Positions 1 through 4,142 of a DNA stretch of 5,293 nucleotides are shown one piece after another. This DNA is from Gallionella sp. (GTDB lineage: Bacteria; Pseudomonadota; Gammaproteobacteria; Burkholderiales; Gallionellaceae). Position 1 is the first letter of the stretch. Each line of letters starts with the position of its first letter. The translations under genes were made by a program, and so were the position numbers. The stretch spans positions 1-5,293 of the forward strand of contig JADGRM010000154.1 in assembly GCA_017880945.1 (NCBI GenBank). Direction: 5' to 3'. The notes beneath the pieces were generated by a model, which was not told the DNA's origin, made no database searches, and saw only the letters and a program-made list of their open reading frames with translations.

Positions 1-86
1 TGAAATAGCGCAATCAAGAAATAGGGCCACAGCGAAATATGGCAATCCAGATTAGTGCAATCAGGAAATAAAAGAGCGATTTCAAA
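1..86. repeat. Short imperfect repeats in the hisD upstream region
   Basis: The non-coding stretch before hisD carries three related copies of a GCAATC-type motif, at 10-23, 42-54 and 57-70. The outer copies agree at 15 of 17 positions when read as 7-23 and 54-70 (AGYGCAATCARGAAATA). The region is A-rich. The TGA at the first three bases could be the stop of an upstream gene, and hisG commonly precedes hisD in betaproteobacteria, but nothing upstream is visible to confirm it. No clear promoter or terminator is seen. The repeats may be local duplication noise or tandem binding sites. Confidence 0.45.
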
Positions 87-1397
87 ATGAAGATCAGACA
101 ACTTTCCAGCCGTGCAGCCGACTTCAATATAGAGTTAACCAAACTGCTGGCCTTCGAGGAAACGGCAGATGAAAAGCTCGAGGCGACCGTTGCCGGCATC
201 CTTGCCGATGTGCGCAAGCGCGGTGATGAGGCGGTGCTGGAATACACGCGCAAGTTCGACCGCCTGCCGTTGGCCAATGCCGCAGCGATGGAATTGTCGC
301 GCGATGAATTGCACGTCGCGTTCGACGGCTTGCCCGCGGAACAGCGCAGCGCGCTGGAACAGGCCGCACAGCGCGTAACCGACTATCACCGCAAGCAGGT
401 GCAAGCTTCGTGGAGCTACACCGATGCCGATGGCACGCTGCTCGGCCAGCAGGTGACCCCGCTGGATCGCGTCGGCCTGTATGTGCCGGGCGGCAAGGCG
501 GCTTATCCTTCCTCGGTGCTGATGAACGCGCTGCCGGCCAAGGTGGCGGGCGTAGCCGAGCTGATCATGGTCGTGCCGACCCCCGACGGCGTGAAGAATC
601 AGTTGGTGCTTGCGGCGGCTTATCTGGCGGGTGTGGATCGCGTCTTCACTATAGGCGGCGCGCAAGCGGTGGCGGCATTGGCTTATGGCACGGCGACTAT
701 CCCGAAGGTGGACAAGGTCGTCGGTCCCGGCAACGCCTATGTGGCGGCCGCGAAACGCCGCGTGTTCGGCGTGTGCGGCATAGACATGATCGCCGGACCA
801 TCGGAAATTCTGGTGATCTGCGACGGGCAAACCGACCCCGACTGGATCGCGATGGATATGTTCTCGCAGGCCGAGCACGACGAACTGGCACAAGCCATCC
901 TGTTATCGCCGGATATCGAATTCATCGCAGCGGTGGCGCAAAGTGCGGATCGCCAGCTGGGACAGATGCCGCGACGCGACATTATCAAGACTGCGCTGGA
1001 GAATCGCGGTGCACTGATACACGTTGCCGATCTGGACGAGGCTTGCGCCATCAGCAACCGCATCGCGCCCGAACACCTGGAGTTGTCAGTCGCAGACCCG
1101 CAGGCCTGGCTACCCAAGTTGAAACACGCCGGTGCAATCTTCATGGGCCGCTACACTTCCGAAGCGCTGGGGGATTATTGCGCCGGGCCGAATCACGTCC
1201 TGCCCACCTCCGGTACCGCGCGTTTCTCCTCGCCGTTGGGGGTGTACGATTTTCAGAAACGCAGCAGCCTGATTCAGGTCTCAGTGCAAGGCGCGCAAAA
1301 GCTGGGTGAAATTGCTTCCGTGCTGGCTTTCGGCGAAGGACTGCAGGCGCACGCCCAATCGGCGTTATTCAGGAAGAGCCAAGTTAAAGTCTCTTAA
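87..1397 (+). CDS. hisD: Histidinol dehydrogenase
   Basis: HisD catalyses the last two steps of histidine biosynthesis: NAD-dependent oxidation of L-histidinol through histidinal to L-histidine, in the cytoplasm, as a zinc-dependent homodimer. The 436-residue length is normal. The protein shows the family signature blocks: GLYVPGGKAAYPSS (130-143), GGAQAVAALAYGT (190-202), VVGPGNAYVAAAKR (211-224) and DMIAGPSEILV (233-243). By comparison with the E. coli enzyme, the zinc ligands are Q261, H264, D363 and H422 and the catalytic pair is E329-H330; all are present. The ATG at 87 gives the expected N-terminus (MKIRQL, then DF and LLAFE). The ribosome site is weak (AAAGAG at 71-76, 10 nt away). The gene ends 31 bp from a convergent gene, so hisC does not follow directly. 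It appears intact and functional. Confidence 0.98.
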   Translation: MKIRQLSSRAADFNIELTKLLAFEETADEKLEATVAGILADVRKRGDEAVLEYTRKFDRLPLANAAAMELSRDELHVAFDGLPAEQRSALEQAAQRVTDYHRKQVQASWSYTDADGTLLGQQVTPLDRVGLYVPGGKAAYPSSVLMNALPAKVAGVAELIMVVPTPDGVKNQLVLAAAYLAGVDRVFTIGGAQAVAALAYGTATIPKVDKVVGPGNAYVAAAKRRVFGVCGIDMIAGPSEILVICDGQTDPDWIAMDMFSQAEHDELAQAILLSPDIEFIAAVAQSADRQLGQMPRRDIIKTALENRGALIHVADLDEACAISNRIAPEHLELSVADPQAWLPKLKHAGAIFMGRYTSEALGDYCAGPNHVLPTSGTARFSSPLGVYDFQKRSSLIQVSVQGAQKLGEIASVLAFGEGLQAHAQSALFRKSQVKVS

Positions 1398-1428
1398 CCG
1401 CGCGGCGGCGAGTTGTATCATCCACGCT

Positions 1429-3075
1429 TCACGGTTTATCAACACGCCGGTACAGCCGGTAGTGTTCGCCCTTGTCTCCTTTGCGGCTGCCTTCCCAGAT
1501 TTTTTCCCAGCGTGTTTCGTCGAGCAGCGGCCTGGATAATTTGTCGCCCTGGATCAGGCGCAAATCACAACGTTGCTTAGGATCTTGCCGTGTGATGATA
1601 TTGCCGAAGTAATGCAGCATCGCGCGTTGTCCGTCGCCCAAATGTTCGCCCGCGACACATTGGTAGTGTTCCGGCATGGCTTGTTTCAGCGCATTGACCA
1701 TGTTGCGATAACTCTTGCCGCTGTCCAGCCAGGGCAGCCACAGCGTCATCGCGAGTATCCAGATCAGCGTGACTCCGGAAGCCCAATTTAAAGTTGCACG
1801 GCGCATCGAACGTCCGACGCGCCATACCATCACGACCCACAATACCGTGGCGATGATGGCGATGACGAACGGTATCGTGTGTAACTCAGGCTCGAAACCA
1901 GGCTGATAATCTTTCAGCCAATGCGTGATCTTGGCCTGGTTGTCCAGCAGCAAACCCGCCCAGCCCCACCACATCAGGATGGCAATCAGCGCGAAAGTCA
2001 TTATCCCGAACCAGTCCAGCGCGTTTGCCGCCCCGCGTTTCAACATGGACAGTGAAGCGGTTGCCAACAACGTGATCGGCAGCAGCATCGGCAAGGCGAA
2101 AACTTCCTCTATGTCGGCGGCGAGGCTTAGCGAGATGAGCATCACCGCGAAACTGACCAGCGGCAATTGCAGATCGTCGCGTTGCGCCAGGCGTTTGCGC
2201 GACTTCCATACTACCCAGGCTGCCAACGGCAGGGCAGGCCACGCCAGCCATGGCAGATTCTCCAGGTAATAGAAGGAATCCTTGCCCGGCCCGGTTTTCG
2301 CATAGCTTATCCATTTGCCGATGTTGTGCGTCCACGCCCAGTCTGCGAACAATTGCGGGGAGTGTTGATACAGCAGCAGTGGCCAGATGGTCAGCCAGGG
2401 CAAGGCAAGCAGCAAGGCAACACCGAGGCTGAGATAATACTGGCGCTTGCGCCAGCCTTGAAACAATAACGGCAAGCTTGCCGCGATTAGCGCGAACAGT
2501 ATCGGCGAGATGAAGCCCTTGGACATGAAGCCGATGCCCATGCCCGTGCCGATCGATACCCCGGCACGCATGACGCTTTCCTGGCTCAGGGAAAAACCGT
2601 ACAGCATCATCGCGCAACCAGCCAGCAGCGCGAGATCGGTGGTCATCTGGTGCGCGCTTACCAGCATGCCTAGGCAGCCGATCAGGATGATCGCCGCAGC
2701 CCAGCCGCGATTATCGCCATACAATTTGCGACCTGTGAGGCCGACGAACAGCAGGGTCAGCGCAGTATAGAAACCACTGGCAAGGCGCGCGCCGTCATGT
2801 AGCGGCAACAGCGGTGAAAATAGTTTGGCGCACAGAGCGGCTGTCCAGTAATACAGCGGCGGCTTGTCCATAAAAGGTTCGCCCGCGAGGGTGGGCGCTA
2901 ACCAATCACCGTTATGCAGCATCGAATAGATCAGCCCGAAGCCGGAAACCTCATCCGGTTTCCAGGGATCGTGACTGACCAGTCCCGTACCCAGCCAGAT
3001 CAGGCACAGCAGCCCGAGCAGCACCGCTTTGGCGGGTGTGATCGGGTATGGGTCAGTGGGTTTAATGAAGTACAT
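1429..3075 (-). CDS. GT39/ArnT-like polyprenyl-phosphate glycosyltransferase, integral membrane
   Basis: This is a 548-residue polytopic membrane protein of the ArnT/PMT-like (GT-C fold) glycosyltransferases. These move a sugar from a polyprenyl-phosphate donor onto a lipid or protein on the periplasmic side of the inner membrane. A first membrane helix (about 15-33) is followed by the first periplasmic loop, with the acidic pair D41-E42 in DPWKPDE and the motif FMDKPPLYYW (68-77), both hallmarks of the family. Further signs are R97 in the ARLASG segment, D147 after the third hydrophobic segment, SKG at 184-186, and alternating hydrophobic segments to about residue 455. A soluble C-terminal tail of about 90 residues follows. 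The start is supported by AGGA 11 nt upstream on the - strand, a rather long spacing. Neighbours do not reveal the acceptor, and there is no arn operon here, so lipid A aminoarabinose transfer is unproven. The gene is complete and stands alone. Confidence 0.85.
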   Translation of the reverse strand: MYFIKPTDPYPITPAKAVLLGLLCLIWLGTGLVSHDPWKPDEVSGFGLIYSMLHNGDWLAPTLAGEPFMDKPPLYYWTAALCAKLFSPLLPLHDGARLASGFYTALTLLFVGLTGRKLYGDNRGWAAAIILIGCLGMLVSAHQMTTDLALLAGCAMMLYGFSLSQESVMRAGVSIGTGMGIGFMSKGFISPILFALIAASLPLLFQGWRKRQYYLSLGVALLLALPWLTIWPLLLYQHSPQLFADWAWTHNIGKWISYAKTGPGKDSFYYLENLPWLAWPALPLAAWVVWKSRKRLAQRDDLQLPLVSFAVMLISLSLAADIEEVFALPMLLPITLLATASLSMLKRGAANALDWFGIMTFALIAILMWWGWAGLLLDNQAKITHWLKDYQPGFEPELHTIPFVIAIIATVLWVVMVWRVGRSMRRATLNWASGVTLIWILAMTLWLPWLDSGKSYRNMVNALKQAMPEHYQCVAGEHLGDGQRAMLHYFGNIITRQDPKQRCDLRLIQGDKLSRPLLDETRWEKIWEGSRKGDKGEHYRLYRRVDKP

Positions 3076-3350
3076 GCGTCAGGGTATCCTAAAAAAATCC
3101 AGATTTCATCCCAACTACTGTGTTGCGGGGAAAAATTTCTTGCTTGCATATCAACACATATGCGGCCCTGCAAAGTGGGCTAAACAGGCAATCCGCACAG
3201 CGGATGCTCGCAAATTTTTCCAGCGCCTTGCGAACGATTCCGCACGGGCTGCTTTTGCCAGTAGCGGATCGGCGTCCCCTTGTGGGGCATTTGGGCGCAC
3301 TCTGAATTTTTAGAGACACTATAAGTTGATACGGCATTGTCGTCGCAAAT
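3076..3350. other. Non-coding region upstream of the glycosyltransferase
   Basis: No credible gene is visible in these 275 bases. Frames on both strands stay open in places, but their translations are low in recognisable features and lack ribosome sites. Short inverted repeats are present: GCATAT/ATATGC at 3146-3163, ATCCGC/GCGGAT with a 3-nt loop at 3191-3205, TCGCAA/TTGCGA at 3208-3233, and CCCC/GGGG around a TTGT loop near 3276-3287. The promoter of the - strand glycosyltransferase should lie here. The best guess is TTGCAG with a TGATATGCA extended -10-like element around 3145-3175, which is weak. Confidence 0.4.
3146..3163. promoter_or_regulatory. Inverted repeat, possible operator for the glycosyltransferase
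   Basis: A perfect 6-bp inverted repeat (GCATAT at 3146-3151, ATATGC at 3158-3163) with a 6-nt spacer lies about 70-90 bp upstream of the glycosyltransferase start and overlaps its weak candidate -10. The geometry suits a dimeric regulator, but a repeat this short can occur by chance. Confidence 0.2.
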
Positions 3351-3376
3351 AAAAAAGGCAGCAAACGCTGCCTTTT
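3351..3376 (-). terminator. Strong bidirectional rho-independent terminator
   Basis: GGCAGC (3357-3362) pairs with GCTGCC (3367-3372) around an AAAC loop, and flanking A and T runs extend the stem to 10 bp. Read on the - strand the stem is followed by six T residues and then ATTTG, an excellent U-tract. Read on the + strand the tract is four T. The terminator therefore fits best as the end of a leftward transcript coming from rpmE and the hairpin array, and it shields the downstream glycosyltransferase from readthrough. Confidence 0.85.
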
Positions 3377-3379
3377 GAT

Positions 3380-3411
3380 GGAACCGCTATGCGAAGTTCC
3401 GTGCTGGAACT
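3380..3411. other. Two mutually exclusive hairpins (GGAAC-GTTCC-GGAAC)
   Basis: GGAAC at 3380-3384 can pair with GTTCC at 3396-3400 (11-nt loop). The same GTTCC, extended to AGTTCC at 3395-3400, can instead pair with GGAACT at 3406-3411 (5-nt loop). Only one of the two can form at a time. The element lies between the terminator and the hairpin array, within the same presumed transcript. Confidence 0.5.
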
Positions 3412-3414
3412 GCT

Positions 3415-3462
3415 TAGCCATTCGACTAGACTGTCAAAAGAAGACAGTCTGATCGCTGGTTA
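3415..3462. repeat. Array hairpin 1
   Basis: TAGCCA (3415-3420) pairs with TGGTTA (3457-3462). The inner perfect 8-bp stem is AGACTGTC (3428-3435) with GACAGTCT (3443-3450) around the 7-nt loop AAAAGAA. Between the two stems, CGACT faces GATCG, giving three pairs, one T.G wobble and one C.A mismatch. Confidence 0.75.
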
Positions 3463-3464
3463 GC

Positions 3465-3511
3465 TTTGCATAGCCAATTCGGCTAAATCACCTAAAGGTT
3501 TTGCATAGCCA
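3465..3511. repeat. Array unit 2, short degenerate unit between 12-bp direct repeats
   Basis: TTTGCATAGCCA occurs at 3465-3476 and again, identical, at 3500-3511, 35 bp apart. Between them GGCTA (3481-3485) can pair either with TAGCC at 3471-3475 or with TAGCC at 3506-3510; the latter encloses a small ACC/GGT stem. This is the weakest hairpin of the array and has no closing TGGTTA. Confidence 0.6.
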
Positions 3512-3552
3512 TCTGACTAACTCAGCAAAATACGCTGGGTTAGTCATTGATG
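3510..3552. repeat. Array hairpin 3, longest continuous stem
   Basis: TGACTAACTCAGC (3514-3526) pairs with GCTGGGTTAGTCA (3534-3546) over 13 bp with one T.G wobble, around the 7-nt loop AAAATAC. CATC (3510-3513) and GATG (3549-3552) extend it by 4 bp past a two-base bulge. The boundary TAGCCA begins at 3506, but the closing TGGTTA is missing. Confidence 0.75.
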
Positions 3553-3559
3553 AAACAAC

Positions 3560-3601
3560 TAGCCATCTCACTAAGGCAGCAAGCTGCCAAGTGATTGGTT
3601 A
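3560..3601. repeat. Array hairpin 4
   Basis: TAGCCA (3560-3565) pairs with TGGTTA (3596-3601). Inside are TCAC (3568-3571) with GTGA (3591-3594), and GGCAGC (3575-3580) with GCTGCC (3583-3588) around only two bases, so the apex must open slightly in RNA. The inner stem repeats the GGCAGC/GCTGCC arms of the terminator at 3357-3372. A second TGGTTA follows directly at 3602-3607. Confidence 0.75.
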
Positions 3602-3607
3602 TGGTTA

Positions 3608-3655
3608 TAGCCATTCCACCAGGCTACCAAAAGGCGGTAGCCTAGTGGCTGGTTA
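3608..3655. repeat. Array hairpin 5
   Basis: TAGCCA (3608-3613) pairs with TGGTTA (3650-3655), CCAC (3616-3619) with GTGG (3645-3648), and AGGCTACC (3621-3628) with GGTAGCCT (3636-3643), around the 7-nt loop AAAAGGC. This is the most complete unit: three stem blocks broken by one small internal loop and one C.A mismatch. Confidence 0.8.
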
Positions 3656-3657
3656 AA

Positions 3658-3690
3658 GTTGGCAAACTATGCCAACCAAGTCATTGGTTA
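3658..3690. repeat. Two compact hairpins at the rpmE-proximal end of the array
   Basis: GTTGGC (3658-3663) pairs with GCCAAC (3671-3676) around the 7-nt loop AAACTAT. Overlapping it, AACCAA (3674-3679) pairs with TTGGTT (3684-3689) around GTCA. The two share bases 3674-3676, so they compete at that point. The second ends in the array's TGGTTA box, but no intact TAGCCA boundary is present. Confidence 0.6.
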
Positions 3691-3696
3691 ACGGTG

Positions 3697-3722
3697 ATAA
3701 AAGCCGCTGGTTATTACGCGGC
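3697..3722 (-). terminator. Possible rpmE-proximal terminator overlapping the stop codon
   Basis: On the - strand GCCGC (3722-3718) pairs with GCGGC (3707-3703) around a 10-nt loop containing the tandem TAA stops, and TTTTATC follows. The stem is short and the loop large, so termination is probably partial. If it is inefficient, transcripts run on through the hairpin array to the stronger terminator at 3351-3376. Confidence 0.4.
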
Positions 3723-3929
3723 AGCCTTGGTGCCGTATTTCTGGCGGAACTTGTCGATGCGACCGGCGGTGTCCATGATCTTTTGCGTGCCGGTGTAGAA
3801 CGGGTGGCACTCGGAACAAACTTCGATGTTCAGTGCCGGCTTGCCCATCACGGACTTGGTCTTGAAGCTGTTGCCGCAACTGCAAGTCACGGTGATTTCC
3901 TTGTAATTCGGGTGGATATCTGCTTTCAT
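3714..3929 (-). CDS. rpmE: 50S ribosomal protein bL31, zinc-binding type
   Basis: bL31 is a small protein of the large subunit that helps form an intersubunit bridge. This is a complete 71-residue protein, typical in length. It carries the N-terminal MKADIHPNYKEI block and four cysteines, C16-x-C18 and C38-xx-C41, which mark the zinc-containing (C+) paralogue. It continues with HPFYTGTQKI and GRIDKFRQKYG. An in-frame upstream ATG at 4004 would add 25 residues foreign to the family. The ATG at 3929 is preferred because AAGGAAA (3940-3934) sits 6 nt from it and the family N-terminus begins there. The gene ends with tandem TAA TAA stops; the second TAA is the first half of the array box TAACCA. 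In E. coli bL31 is reported to control its own mRNA; a 5-bp hairpin (3953-3971) lies in the leader here, without proof of such a role. Confidence 0.97.
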   Translation of the reverse strand: MKADIHPNYKEITVTCSCGNSFKTKSVMGKPALNIEVCSECHPFYTGTQKIMDTAGRIDKFRQKYGTKAAA

Positions 3930-3952
3930 TTTATTTCCTTGCGAGTAGTTTA

Positions 3953-3971
3953 GTGCGGCGGGTGTACGCAC
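3953..3971 (-). promoter_or_regulatory. Hairpin in the rpmE leader
   Basis: GTGCG and CGCAC form a 5-bp stem with a 9-nt loop, about 24 nt upstream of the rpmE start and inside its predicted 5' UTR. It could be a site for autogenous translational control, which is common for ribosomal protein genes, but the stem is short and the role is inferred. Confidence 0.25.
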
Positions 3972-3995
3972 ATCAGGTGTTGCATAAGGGCGGGC

Positions 3996-4024
3996 ATTAT
4001 CCATAAATATAGGGGGTTGCGCAA
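3996..4024 (-). promoter_or_regulatory. Predicted sigma70-type promoter of rpmE
   Basis: On the - strand TTGCGC (4024-4019) and GATAAT (4001-3996) are separated by exactly 17 nt. The -10 matches consensus at five of six positions and the -35 at three. Transcription would begin near 3989, leaving a leader of about 60 nt before the rpmE start. The promoter lies within the inverted repeat at 4001-4034, so a protein bound there would block it. Confidence 0.6.
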
Positions 4025-4034
4025 ATATTTATGG
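4001..4034. promoter_or_regulatory. Perfect 10-bp inverted repeat between divergent genes, candidate operator
   Basis: CCATAAATAT (4001-4010) is the exact reverse complement of ATATTTATGG (4025-4034), with a 14-nt spacer that itself ends in the palindrome TTGCGCAA (4017-4024). It overlaps the rpmE promoter and lies about 110-140 bp upstream of the transporter start. Possible roles are a dimer or tetramer binding site shared by both genes, or a hairpin. It does not closely match the Fur or Zur consensus that I know. Confidence 0.5.
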
Positions 4035-4049
4035 GCTCACTCGTGTCGT

Positions 4050-4069
4050 CCAGATTCCTTGCGATCTGG
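4050..4069 (+). other. Short hairpin in the upstream region of the transporter
   Basis: CCAGAT (4050-4055) pairs with ATCTGG (4064-4069) around an 8-nt loop. No T-run follows, so it is not a terminator. It lies 74 bp before the transporter start and may be part of its leader or an operator half-site pair. No strong promoter for the transporter is visible; TACACT at 4101 is a weak -10-like box without a matching -35. Confidence 0.3.
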
Positions 4070-4142
4070 GCAGGTGCTGTTCCTGACGGCTCGCATCACA
4101 TACACTCTGCATGGTGATTGGACCAACCAGGGAACGAAATAT

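Larger units (their letters stand above)
3415..3690. repeat. Tandem array of variable-arm hairpin units
   Basis: Read on the + strand, a boundary motif with consensus TAGCCATYYNACTAR occurs five times, starting at 3415, 3471, 3506, 3560 and 3608; the second copy carries one extra A. Closing TGGTTA boxes occur at 3457, 3596, 3602, 3650, 3685 and 3708. In the units starting at 3415, 3560 and 3608, TAGCCA pairs with TGGTTA through one G.T wobble and encloses an inner stem whose sequence differs in every unit. Loops are 7 nt and begin AAA or AAAA in four hairpins. The array fills the gap between the terminator and the rpmE stop. It contains no ORF that looks real. It matches no repeat family I can name. 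It may act as RNA (rpmE 3' UTR or a separate RNA) or as DNA. Confidence 0.8.

Noticed and set aside
135..893. 252-codon open frame on the - strand inside hisD
   Set aside because: It is antisense to a well-conserved gene, and its composition follows from hisD codon usage.
1886..2617. 243-codon open frame on the - strand overlapping the glycosyltransferase in another frame
   Set aside because: It is a shifted reading of the glycosyltransferase, rich in R, A and H, without hydrophobic segments or motifs.
3090..3096. Run of seven T on the - strand just before the glycosyltransferase as a terminator
   Set aside because: No stable GC-rich stem directly precedes it; only a 4-bp CAAC/GTTG pairing lies further upstream.
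3080..3112. TTGGGA and TAGGAT as a promoter for the glycosyltransferase
   Set aside because: The -10 would overlap the ribosome site and leave no room for a leader.
3089..3421. 110-codon open frame on the - strand crossing the terminator and the gap before the glycosyltransferase
   Set aside because: It starts in an array box (ATGGCTA), reads through the strong terminator hairpin, has no ribosome site, and its translation shows no recognisable domain or protein-like composition.
3415..3690. CRISPR array
   Set aside because: The units are palindromic with variable stems rather than identical repeats with unique spacers, spacing is irregular, and no cas gene is present.
3415..3690. Integron attC sites or a cassette array
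   Set aside because: The boundary boxes do not fit the GTTRRRY/RYYYAAC cores, there are no cassette genes between units, and no integrase is visible.
3415..3690. REP/BIME elements or tRNA-like cloverleaves
   Set aside because: There is no GTAG-type REP head or RAYT gene in the window, and no acceptor stem, T-loop or CCA arrangement that would make a tRNA.
3930..4004. 25-residue N-terminal extension of rpmE from the ATG at 4004
   Set aside because: The extension is foreign to bL31, would begin inside or upstream of the predicted transcription start, and the ATG at 3929 has a strong ribosome site and the family N-terminus.
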